A stretch of 64,000 nt of DNA, taken from assembly GCA_022393335.1 (NCBI GenBank), contig JAJEKB010011900.1, positions 1 to 64,000 of the forward strand, read 5' to 3'. The position numbers and the translations under genes were made by a program. Under the pieces are notes generated by a model. It saw nothing but the letters and a program-made list of their open reading frames with translations. It searched no databases and was not told the origin of the DNA. The stretch is from Macrotrachela quadricornifera. Its lineage: Eukaryota; Rotifera; Eurotatoria; Philodinida; Philodinidae. Shown in pieces: positions 1 through 10,235 of the stretch; the stretch's first letter is position 1; the number at the start of each line of letters is the position of its first letter.

Positions 1-560
1 CCCCCCCCTGCTCTGGAAAATTTTGATTAAAGCTTTCTCCGGAATTGAAAATTTTGATAGTGTCAATTTTCTCCAAATTTGCAGGATCATTAAGTGATTT
101 TCTCCGATGTTGGAGACTACACTAGGTAATATTCTCCGATTTCCGAGAATCACAGTAGACAATTTTCTCCATTTTTGAAGAACTGTATTAAATAATTTTC
201 TCCGATTTCCCAGCATTACAATAGACAATCTTCTCAAAATTTGCATGATAACTATGTGATTTTCTCCGATGTTGGAGGACTACACTAAACAAAATTCTCC
301 GATTTTGGAGAATCACAGTAGACAATTTTATCCATTTTTGAAGAACTTTACTAAATAATTTTCTTCGATTTCCAAGTATTACAGTAGACAATCTTCTCGA
401 AATTTGCATAATAATTATGTGATTTTCTTCGGTGTCGGAGAACCACACTAAGCAAATTTCCCCGATTTCGGAGAAGTGCAGCAGACAATTTTCTTCAATT
501 TTGGAGAACTTATAGTAGACAATTTTCTCCGATTTCGGAGAACTACAGTAGATAAATTAC
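1..560. repeat. 33-bp tandem repeat in 162-bp higher-order units
   Basis: A degenerate tandem array. The basic unit is about 33 bp and contains TTTTCTCCGATTTCGGAGAA followed by a CTACAGTAGACA-like tail. Five different units make a higher-order repeat of 162-163 bp: the GATTTTCTCCGATGTTGG variant starts at 96, recurs at 258 and again, diverged, at 421. Each unit has a small internal dyad (TCTCCGA / TCGGAGA). The array begins at or before the window edge and loses register after about 560. Related CTCCGATTTTTGG pieces reappear near 1060-1105. The short open frames in it are incidental. Confidence 0.85.
24..56. repeat. outlying unit of the 33-bp array at window edge
   Basis: AAGCTTTCTCCGGAATTGAA continues the TTCTCCGA... 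unit pattern left of the first well-aligned copy, showing that the array extends to, and probably beyond, the left window boundary. Confidence 0.4.
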
Positions 561-1730
561 CCTAAATTTGGCAAAAATCTAAACCTAACGAAATCTATTC
601 TACTTATTTTTTCGATCCTTGAGATTTCAGCGAGAAATTAGTGTTACAACTAAATGCACCTATCATCAAAAGTTATATAATATGTGAAGATTGATTATAA
701 GTGTATAAATGTTTCTTTCTCGTATCTACAACAATGCAAAACTATATGATTGGCAGATAACTAATGCAAAAAGGATATTCCTCAAGAATATTCAATATTC
801 TAAAAGGGCTAAATGATGTTTTATTGTTGCCGTGATTACCGAATAGGAGCGCTGCAACTGGATAAATTTGTGCTTAGCAAAAACTGAACGAAGAATAAAA
901 ATTTTAAAACGATCGGATTTTTTTGAAAATCTTAGTGTAGTATTGCATGAAGTGGGCTCATAGTAGTCCAAAGGATGTCGTAAAGTCGGCTTCGAAAAGA
1001 ATGCGATGACATAAAATAAAACCTTATAGTCTTCCTCCAAATTTAAGCAGTGAGAGCTTTTTTCTCCGATTTTGGCCTTTTTTATTGGTGGCTCCGATTT
1101 TTGGGGTATCCCCCCCCCTGCTCTGACCTCTTCGCGCCGTCCCAGAAGACAAGTTGAAAAGCACAGAGGAAGAATTAGAAGATAAATACAAGCATATTTT
1201 AACCTGTACTACTCTGAATTTATTTCCAAATATTGACCAAAATTAACAACGACTAAGAAAAATATAGAGGAGAAGATTGAACGAGCCAAAAATCAAAATG
1301 ACATAGAAATAATGGTACACAACTGAATTTCTTGATTTTAAGTCAATAGCGACAGCAAGAAGTAATTGTACAATCACGTAGACAATATTGAAAGAGTAAA
1401 TGCTTAGGAGTGACCGTGTTGCAGATGATTAATATATAGAATAGTGCCACATATTTAGAGCATTCATGTACATTATAGTTGGTGCGAATGGACGACACCT
1501 GCTGACTTCATAGATACTTTCATGCAAGAGTATGCATTGCTAATACTCTGGTTTTTTCGTAGTATTAATCTTTCGATCTGTTTATGAATGCAATAGAACT
1601 TAGTTACGAAAATTTTGTAGAATTAATAACAACAGTGCTTTTGTATTACGAAAGCCCTGCAAATTTTCCATAACGAGTTGATACACTCCGATCTGAAATC
1701 TCAGCTTCGTCTTATGAATATTTAGAACAT

Positions 1731-2450
1731 ATCAAAAGTTCTAACCATAGTGTTACTGGAATGTCTAATAAGGCTCGAGAAACTTTCTTTCTACATAGTC
1801 TTCAAGAGAAAAGAATGCTCTATTTTTCTATACTATTTGACCATACTTTAACTAATATGACGATGATACATTTTGGATAAAATGTTTTTTCGTTCTGATT
1901 TGTGCGTGATCATAGTACTAGATCACAATGGATGAAACAGGTTAATGCTCAATCCCTCACAGCATTACATTAATAACCAAAATATCCCATAAGATGCAGC
2001 ATGAAAAGGTCTAGAGTTTATGAAAGGCCATTTTTTTTACATTTGTACTTCTTGCTTCCAAAATGACAAAGCATTGAAAGAACAAAATTTCGTCTCTTTA
2101 AAAGTTGTTCGTACAGAAATTTCTTTTTTTTTATAAAACTATTACAATAAATTTCACCATGAAGATTGTAGAGCTATTCGTGCTGCATCTTATGCGATAT
2201 TTTGGTTATTAATGTAATGCTGTGAGGGATTGAACATTAACCTGTTTCATTCATTGTGATCTAGTAATATGATCACGCACAGATTAAAATGAAAAAACAT
2301 TTTATCCAAAATCTATCATCGTCATAATAGTTAAAGTGTGATCAAATAGTATAGAAAAATAAAGCATTCTTTTCTCTTGAAGGCTATGTAGAAAGAAAGT
2401 TTCCTGAATATTATTAGACGTTTCAGTAACATCATGATTAAAACTTTTGG
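1731..2450. mobile_element. large inverted-repeat (hairpin) element
   Basis: Two arms of about 270 bp, left 1731-2002 and right 2180-2450, are reverse complements with scattered mismatches, around a spacer of about 175 bp. Examples: CCCTCACAGCATTACATTAA on the left pairs with TTAATGTAATGCTGTGAGGG on the right, and AAGATGCAGCA pairs with TGCTGCATCTT. There is no coding potential. It fits a non-autonomous foldback or MITE-like insertion; superfamily and target duplication could not be determined. Confidence 0.8.
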
Positions 2451-3571
2451 TACGTCTTAAGTATCAATTGTCATTATCTGAATAAAATATAAAATTGTAG
2501 ACTTACATTTTTTTATTTGTTACTTCAATTTGCATATTTAGGAAAAAGTCACCATAAAAACAACAATTAACTTTATATTCGATTAAGGCGCTCCCTCTAC
2601 CCTAATTTGACCTTTTGCTTTTGATTGTCCAATCTTGCTGAAATTTTTACAGGAGATGTATCTTGGGCTAGATCCTTCACAGTAAAAATTTCGGGTCGAA
2701 ATATTGAGTCTACTCAGAGATACCTTTAGATTAAGAGTCAAAAATGGGCTTCGGCATTATTGAAATTTCTCTGCCACTTTAAATGCTAGAGAGCCTGGGT
2801 TGGTTTTAAAATGTAGCCCAGATCCGGGACTATGGCTTGACAGAGTCCGATTTTTTAAAGCTTACTTTATAAGGTATGATAAGAATAGGGCGTATATTGT
2901 AAAACAATTGAACTTTATGAGATATTAAAAATAAAACCAAAAATTTTGGCTCTATCAGGTTGTAGCGCTGAACATTCTCTTCATTTTAACACAGATCTCA
3001 GCTGTCTAACGTTTTAAAATAGTGGAGACATTTAATAATACGAAAACGTAAAGACAAAAATCATATTTTGAGAAAAACACAAAAGAACTTTTGCGTTATT
3101 TCACGTAGAGTATCGATTAGAAAGAATTGAGTGAACGCATTCAAAGACGTATGGCGAAAACCTTTGTTTATTCTATATGGTCTTGCCGTGATCATCGTGA
3201 AATCAAAAAAGGGCTGCACCTATAATCAGAATGAAACCATCGGAATTTATATCGATAAGTTTATATTGTCGATGTGTGATGATGATGATGATGAATAACC
3301 ATGCTTCCTGTTTAGATTTTCCGACCGATTTTGTTTGATAATAGATCTTTTATCCATTGAAACATTTATTTTTACGATAAAAAATATGAGTTATTACACG
3401 TATTGCCGTCCAATACAAGAAGTGGTGAGAGAAGTATATCACGTTTATTTTATACGTGAGTAAAAATAAACAAAGACAGTATCTCGGCTAGATGAACAAG
3501 AGAAAGATGAAAACAAGAACAAACGAATCTAGCTAGAGAACAACTACAGGAGTGATAACGCATATATATGT
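2451..3571. other. gene-free stretch with one diverged repeat copy
   Basis: No credible exon was seen. The part at about 2590-2840 has a faint relative inside the foldback element near 32150-32310 (both contain GTTGGTTTTAAA in similar surroundings). A short (GAT)n run lies near 3277-3292. Confidence 0.4.
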
Positions 3572-4516
3572 ATGTTGTAGGCAGAATTAGAATTTGGGCA
3601 AATTCTAAATTTGCCGAGGCAAAGTTGGAATTCTAATTTTGACTAAGCATCTATCAGTCATAACTGGAATTCCAATTCTGCCTGGGTATATTTAGAATTT
3701 GACTACAGATAAATTCATACAAACACGTGCTTTACTAATAGTCGAATGGACTGAAAAAAAAGGAAAACTAATCGTAGAGGTCGCATCAGTATGTACACTC
3801 TAAAAAGAAGGTTGTTTTATCGAACCTGTGCCTAAGAGAAGAACCTTTTTGGTCCCATAGGAAACTGTGAAACTTAAAAAAGATCCGATGTTTTCGTATA
3901 GAACCGAAAAAGGCTTTGCAATTTCGTACGGACTCAGTAAGGTTCTTCTCATGGGTATAGGTTCGATAAAAAATCTATTATTTTAGATTGCAGTAAAAAT
4001 ATAAATGTATGCATTACAATTTAATTTAGAAAATGTCTGAATTGGATTCAGCAATCATCCAAATTGATAATGGTGAAGTTCTTTATTAATAAGAATTATA
4101 AAAATATATTCATCATTCCTTAAGTGAAAAATTCCGAAAACAGTTTTATAAAACAAACTATTTATAATGATGTTATTATAAATGTTTATGTATACTCGAG
4201 AGGAAATCATCAGGCTCGTTTTCTTCGAAATTTATTTCTTGGGTAAAACGACATTTCATTTTAATAAGTTAAAATCTTTTCTTTTGTAAGTCATTCAGTG
4301 AAAAAAAAGATATCATTGAATTAAAAAAATATTCTTTCTTTTTATTCAGATTTTAGGTATTTTAATGATATAACTTTATCTCCAGTCAAGTTCTAAATCT
4401 ATCCAGACAGAATTGGAATTCCAGTTATGACTGATAAATGCTTAGTCAAAATTAGAATTCCAGCTTTGCCTAGGCAAATTTAGAATTTGTCCAAATTCTA
4501 ATTCTGCCTACAACAT
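3572..4516. mobile_element. non-autonomous element with about 130-bp terminal inverted repeats
   Basis: The ends are ATGTTGTAGGCAGAAT at 3572 and its complement ATTCTGCCTACAACAT ending at 4516. Pairing continues inward for about 130 bp (3572-3705 with 4393-4516) through GCAAAGTTGGAATTC / GAATTCCAGCTTTGC. The arms also contain internal mirror copies of a GGAATTCCA-type motif. Total length is about 945 bp and there is no transposase, so it is a MITE-like DNA transposon. A target-site duplication is not certain: the flanks are ATATATGT and GTATGTAG. Confidence 0.85.
3808..3975. mobile_element. small palindromic element nested in the 3572-4516 element
   Basis: An inverted repeat of about 35 bp per arm: TTTTATCGAACCTGTGCC near 3817, with AGAGAAGAACC just after it, pairs with GGTTCTTCTC and ATAGGTTCGATAAAA near 3941-3971. 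The interior of about 95 bp also has partial dyad symmetry. It lies wholly inside the larger inverted-repeat element, suggesting a later insertion or an ancestral internal hairpin. Confidence 0.6.
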
Positions 4517-5131
4517 GTATGTAGACAGCATATGGAATAATCCATAGAACGAGAGGAATATACCAAAGAAAAAAAAGGAAAGAATTGGTGTATGAAAGGA
4601 AAAACAACAATACAGAATATTCCAATATATAACAAGAAGTGATGAGGAATAATTCTACAGTTAATGTAGCTTCATTCCATTGTGTCATTTCTATATTCGC
4701 GAAGCGCGTTACGTATCAAGTTATCATACATAGTAATACATAGTAGGCATGTTGATTGCTGTTAAAAGTCAATAGAGAAGCTCGAAAAACTTTGAAAATT
4801 AATTTTTTTCGAGAAAATGTTATTTCTAGAGTATGAGGTTCCAGAAAAAATTATGTAACACCTTCAAAACTCATCATAAAATCAATGAACTATAATGCGT
4901 CGGATAGCCCATGCTTTACTCTATCTGATATACTATTTTTAAAAAATTGAAAAATTTGACGAAAATCGAATTTTTAGGGTGGGGAGATGGCCTTAAAAAA
5001 ATACTTTGAAAATTTTGGTACAGAACCAAAAAAAGCACAGACGTTTTAGATCGATTCCTATAGGTTCCTACCATGTGCACAGATTCTGCAAAGTGCCTAA
5101 CTTTTATACAGTGGATTTTATGATTGAACTA

Positions 5132-5390
5132 CTATGTTCGTCATTTCTCTTTTGTTCTAATGGTGAATAGGATTTAAAACTCAAATTATGTAAACAACGT
5201 ATCAATTATATAGACGCGTTTATACTAGTAAGCCACGATGTTGGCAATTTCTTTTCTCTCCCGATGGTGGATACAGTTGAATAACGACAGCATGTAAACG
5301 ACGTATCTAACCATATTGACACATTTCAATGGCTAAGCAACTATGCTCGCAGTTTTTCTTCTCTCCCGATGGTAAACGTGTTTATTCAAG
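5132..5390. repeat. degenerate tandem repeat, about 105-bp period
   Basis: Two and a half copies of a diverged unit begin near 5132 (CTATGTTCGTCATTTCTC), 5236 (CGATGTTGGCAATTTCTT) and 5341 (CTATGCTCGCAGTTTTTC). Each is followed by a CTCCCGATGGT-like segment and, in the complete copies, GTAAAC(A/G)ACGTATC. Not coding. Confidence 0.6.
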
Positions 5391-5522
5391 TAAAACAAAT
5401 AAGTATGTAGGTGAATTGTGCCCATATTGTATAGATTGAAGAAAAAAAAATCGAAGAAATGAAAGTGACTATAGAGAAGATTTAAATCATACGTTCGATA
5501 GAGCTCTATTGATTGTATACAC

Positions 5523-6520
5523 AGGCAATGTTCTTAATACGAACAATCTGCGTAAAATACATAGAGAATAAAAGCTATTGACTAAATGAGGATTTTCTAT
5601 GTCTCAATTAAAAAATTAATTTTTTCATTTGATCATGAAATGTTCCTTCGCCCAGGATACATTAAATTTGAGCAGTTGGAGACAAACGAAATTACCATTT
5701 GACTTATATTTAATTGAATGATTTTCAATTTTAATATGTATCCTATTTCCGATATATGCATCAATAATAAAACAAAAAATTATCCAAACATGTTGATCCT
5801 CCCCTTCCTTTTGATTTTCGTTCCTGAGATAAGAATTTTGCAGATTTAACATCAGTAATAGATAGCTCGATGAAAGAGTTATTGATTGATATATAATTCG
5901 TGATGACAGACTATTTCACTTGTCTAGAATCACGAATTTCAAAATTGGAATATGCAATGTTGTTATTGATATTTCTTATTACACACCACATCCATATTGA
6001 ATCATGAAATTTTTTTTGCACCAATCGACAGCCTTCAGTTAAAAGCAATAAAATTATTTGTAACTATCATGGAATTCAATGATATTTTCAGATATAAGTC
6101 GTCATACGATCATCATAGCAGAGTATTGATATTGAAACTCGTAAGCCTAGACAAATGAAATAGTCTATCATCATGAATTATATATCGATTGATAGCTCTT
6201 TCATTGAGCTATCTATTGCTGATGTTAAATCTGAAAAATTCACATCTCAGGAACGAAAACCAAAATGAAGGGGAGGGTCAGCATGTTTGAATAATTTTTT
6301 GTTTTATTATTGATGCATATGTCGGAAATAGTATACACATTAAAATTGAACATCATTCAATTAAATATAGATCAAGTGGTAACTCCGTTTGTCTACAACT
6401 ACTCAAATTTAATGTATCTTGAGCCAATAAACATTCTATTATCAGATGGAAAAAGCCTCGTTTTGTTAATATTTTTTATTTTCTATGTATGTTACATAGA
6501 TTGTTCATCTTAGGAACATG
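5523..6520. mobile_element. long inverted-repeat element, arms about 390 bp
   Basis: The left arm 5523-5927 and right arm 6147-6520 are diverged reverse complements around a spacer of about 220 bp. Diagnostic pairs are TGATGTTAAATCTG at about 6220 against CAGATTTAACATCAG at 5842, and TATTATTGATGCATATG at 6305 against ATATGCATCAATAATA at 5755. The outer ends are AATGTTCTTAATACGAAC near 5528 and GTTCATCTTAGGAACAT near 6504. Open frames on both strands here are products of the palindrome. Classed as a non-autonomous foldback-like insertion. Confidence 0.85.
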
Positions 6521-7380
6521 GCTCCTAATACAAACAAATTCATTTCTCCAACATTTCCTTGAGATGCAAAAGTTGTTTTTGCACGATAAAAAATGACTAA
6601 GAAAAAAGGAAACTTTGCTTTCTGAGTAGGAGTGGCCACCCCAACTGCTCCTATAGTAGAACTACCACTGCAGAAAAGAGAATGAATTCACTGCCTTACT
6701 ACGAGAAGTTGAGACTGCTAACAGAGCAGGCTCTAAGAAAATGGCGTTTGATGCTTGTATTTCAAATGAAAAAGAAAATCTGTTCAAAATTATGATATGT
6801 GTTTAGCATGTTATGTGTATGTTTTATGAAAATAAAATAGTCACGAATGCACTACTCCTGCAGAGCAACTACTTTACTGCAGTTGTAGCTGAGTCGTTGT
6901 TAATTTACTTGAATATGTCATCCATGCCTTCTCCACAAGAAGTATACTTTGAAGTCAAATATTTTTCTCTCTCCATTTTATGTTGCTCGAAACATTTTGT
7001 AGTTGTGTGGCAACAACTTCGCTGGAAGGTACACTCTCTTGTTACAAGCACGTGTTTTTTTTACAAACAGAGATGTTCGTGATATTAGAAATATATTACT
7101 GACACAACACATTTTTTCTTATTTGTATATGTTGTGTATGAGATTCGTTTCTTCGTGCAGCAGCATCGTAGGAGAACGAACAAAGAATGGCGAAGAAGAA
7201 AAAAAAACATATCCATACAATTTTGTTGGACGGCGCATATTTTTTTCTCTTAATGATTGTATGCATTTTGCCATGGTCGATGGTAGAACAATTTTTTTAA
7301 CTGAAGCACTGACAAAAATCATATATATTTTGGTAAAAATACCTATAACTTCAACTATAATCGACGTCAAAATATAAGGT
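6521..7380. other. no gene recognised
   Basis: AT-rich sequence with short overlapping open frames on both strands, for example around 6813-7377. None has a recognisable domain, convincing codon bias or splice context. Nothing further can be supported. Confidence 0.4.
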
Positions 7381-7942
7381 AATCGGTTGTTTTTTGAACA
7401 ACTTTTGATAGGAAGATGATAGGGACCAGTAGTTTTCAACGTTCAATAGTCAAGATCCACGAGTATATTTTCATAAGCACAATTCCTTTCCGAGAAGCAA
7501 TCTGAAGATCAGTTTTCCAGAAGATTTTTGAAAAGCTATTATAAAAGACTATTGACCGTTTTTATTTTTTAGTTATTTTGTCATTTCATGTTCTACTACT
7601 ATCTTACAAGTTCTGAAATGGCTTTTCACGGTTTAAGTGACTTTTTGACGTGTCTCTAAGGGTAATTAGGGATAAGTTTGTAAATGAAAAAGAAAGTTCG
7701 TTACAAGATTTGAAATATACATAAATTGGCGAAGGTTTCGGTGCCGGTTCCAGATATGTAAAAAAGTCAACAGAGTTCTATAACAGTTTCCCGGGAATCT
7801 TCTAGAAAACTGGTCTTCGGATTCTTTCTCAGAAAAGCTTTTGCTTATGAAAATGTACTTTTCGAGTCTTGACTATCGAATGCTGAAAATTGTAGATTTC
7901 TATCATCTTTCTATCAAAAATTATTCATAAAATAATCAATTG
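7381..7942. mobile_element. inverted-repeat element, arms about 170 bp
   Basis: The left arm (about 7381-7550) pairs with the right arm (about 7772-7942). AGTCAAGATCCACGAG at 7449 corresponds to CTCGAGTCTTGACT-like sequence at 7864, and AGTTTTCCAGAAGAT pairs with ATCTTCTAGAAAACT. The spacer is about 220 bp. The element lies directly upstream of the diacylglycerol kinase exons. Confidence 0.75.
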
Positions 7943-8170
7943 CTTTATATTCTGGTGCCAATATTAGGAGCTGTAGCAAGTGAGAGATGTGCTAGTTAGC
8001 CATCGCCAAAGTTTTATATTGATATTATCTTATCAAAATAAGAAAAAACATAGGCTGATCTAATTAAGCAGTATATTATATTAGTGATCCAAATTTATAT
8101 AATCTTTCATCAAATCAGTTAGATATCCGAGTTCAAATCCCATCTCAATAGGATGATTCTTGTTCTTTAG

Positions 8171-10235
8171 TGTCGATCAGCCAATACTGTCTGAATCTAG
8201 CACTGATGCTTCTGTTCTATGCGGAGTCGATTGGAGTGATCGTACTCGTCCTACATCTCACTGTTGGTTTCCTGTCGCATCGGATGATCCATCAAGTACT
8301 GAACAATGTGCCTATGCCTCTTGTGAAAATCTGAAATCGTCATTGCTACGATGTGGATCATGTACTATAGTTGTACATTCGCATCATTTGAATGATTTAC
8401 AAGCGGCTATAGACGATTTTCTTCCACCTTGTCGACCATCATTTATCGATGGCGAAGATAATCCATCAAAATATGATCAACATTTTTGGTCTCATGTACC
8501 CATACTTTCAGCACCGTGTGCCCATTGCCAACAGATATCGATGGCTACGAATCTATTCGACAGGACATATAGCTCATTGGTTACGACGTCTATCTTGAAT
8601 ACTATTCAACGAAACAACTTGGTCATAGAGAATCTAAATTCAAAAATAACTGAATCTTCAAAGTGCCTTGTTTGTTTGTGGTGCTCACGAGGTTATCATC
8701 AATCGTGTTACGAACTTATCGTTGGACATGACAAAACTAAATGTGATTATGGAACATTTCAGTAAGTGTTTGATAATAATCATCTACATTAAACAAGTAT
8801 CTGCAAGCTTTGTTTTCTGATTCGACCAATGAGTTTTCTAAAGTTAAACATTATTTTAATTTTCTTTAATAGAAAGATCATTGTTCGACCACAATGGCTT
8901 CGTCGCTCCAGCGAATCTCCCACCGGTTTCCGTGCTCAGTTGCCGTCTTATTCTATCGACACTTTTTCGTATACGCCTGTACTTTGCTTCATAAACAAAC
9001 GTTCTGGTGGTCAAGTTGGCGAGAAAATCTATCGAGAACTCTTACAAAAACTCAATCCACGTCAACTTTTTGTTCTAGAAAATAATGCTACTATTACAAA
9101 CGCTCTCGAAACCTATTCTTCATTACCAAATACTCGTATTTGTGTTTTCGGCGGCGATGGTACCGTTGGTTGGGTGCTTGGCTGTTTGGCCAAGATTTAT
9201 CCACTAGGAAATAATCCACCGGTGAGCATTTGTCCGTTAGGAACTGGCAATGATATGTCACGTGTATTGGCTTGGGGTGAACAATATGAACCGGGACGTC
9301 CTCTTGATACGCTTTTGAGAACTACCCAAGCTCCAGTGACCAAACTCGATCGTTGGCAAGCTCAGCTCGAACAAATCGATAGGTCACCATTAATTTCACC
9401 GATTGAACCGGATTATGAGAGTGAAACTTCAACTGATGAAGTACAAAAATCAGGTTCGCATCATCCAAAATTCGTCTACGAAACTCATCGAGCTTTGTAT
9501 CCCAAGCATTATGAATTACCAAACACCCGCTTTATTAACTATATGAGTTTCGGTTTAGACGCAGCCGTTACACTCGATTTTCATAATGAACGTACGCGTA
9601 ATCCATCTAAATTTTCGTCACCATTAACAAATAAGCTTATGTATTTGAACGAAAGTGCCAACTATCTAGAAGATTTCGTTCGAGCAGAAACGTGGGATCT
9701 CCGATCTTATCTACGTTTGACATGTGACGGTCAGGATTTGACCAATGCCATGCGTGAATGTCATACATTGGTTGTACTCACCATTCCTGCTTATGCAGCC
9801 GGTACAAATCCATGGGGAATGTCTTCTTCAACAAACTCAACCGCAAGTAATATCAATAACCTGCAGAGTTGTTTTCTAAAACAAAGTAATGTAGTTGATA
9901 TGTTTAATGAGATAACTGACGCTTACGAAGCCTGCAAAGCAGCCATTTTCGAAGATTCTAGTACGGATGAAACGACAATAATCTCTTCTGATCGCTTCGA
10001 GCGACAAGATTTTGGCGATAAAAAAGTCGAAGTTGTTGGATTGAGTACTAAGCGTATGGCAACGATTCACCTTGGCTTTCGTGGTAAGCGGATCGCCCAA
10101 TGTCATCAAGTGCGTATTGAGCTTTGCCGTCCAATGACAGCACAAATGGATGGTGAGCCATTCTATCTTCCGACTTCAGTAGCCATTAACATAGACCATG
10201 CTGATCAGGTACTTGTGTTACAAAATTACAGCTAA
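8171..10235 (+). CDS. DGKZ: diacylglycerol kinase, type IV (zeta/iota-like), 5' end not found
   Basis: The product phosphorylates diacylglycerol to phosphatidic acid in membrane lipid signalling. Two exons are visible: about 8171-8761 (acceptor TTCTTTAG at 8163-8170) and 8873-10235, joined in frame across a 111-bp intron (GTAAGTG...TTTAATAG). Exon 1 carries two cysteine/histidine-rich C1-type domains; its VDWS start and CxxCTIVVHS and CRPSF segments follow the zeta/iota pattern. Exon 2 has the catalytic glycine loop GGDGTVGWVLG near 9152-9184, PLGTGNDMSRVLAWG near 9235-9280, then LDRW, FGLDAAVTLDFH, CDGQDL, IPAYAAGTNPWG and QMDGEPF of the accessory domain. The protein stops just after that domain, whereas vertebrate zeta/iota continue into a MARCKS-like region and ankyrin repeats. 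The start codon must lie in an upstream exon that I could not place. Confidence 0.9.

Larger units (their letters stand above)
1..1125. other. repeat block bounded by identical 15-bp direct repeats
   Basis: The string of eight C followed by TGCTCTG occurs at 1-15 and again at about 1111-1125, bracketing the 33-bp array plus about 550 bp of less repetitive DNA. The second copy sits next to CTCCGATTTTTGG, which belongs to the array's own motif family. The block could be one unit of a larger repeat, a duplication-bounded insertion, or a collapsed homopolymer junction in the assembly; the sequence does not decide. No gene is visible inside it. Confidence 0.5.

Noticed and set aside
188..448. Minus-strand open frame with internal repeats
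   Set aside because: It lies entirely inside the 33-bp tandem array; the repeated peptide is a by-product of the DNA repeat.
5625..6513. Open frames on both arms of a palindrome (5625-5852 minus, 6310-6513 plus) giving similar peptides
   Set aside because: Similarity follows from the inverted repeat; codon use, length and divergence do not support a gene.
8100..8160. B-box-like GAGTTCAAATCCC, possible tRNA or tRNA-derived SINE
   Set aside because: No matching A box, no cloverleaf and no acceptor stem could be drawn around it.
9876..10145. Minus-strand frame opposite the diacylglycerol kinase
   Set aside because: Shadow of the kinase accessory-domain coding sequence.
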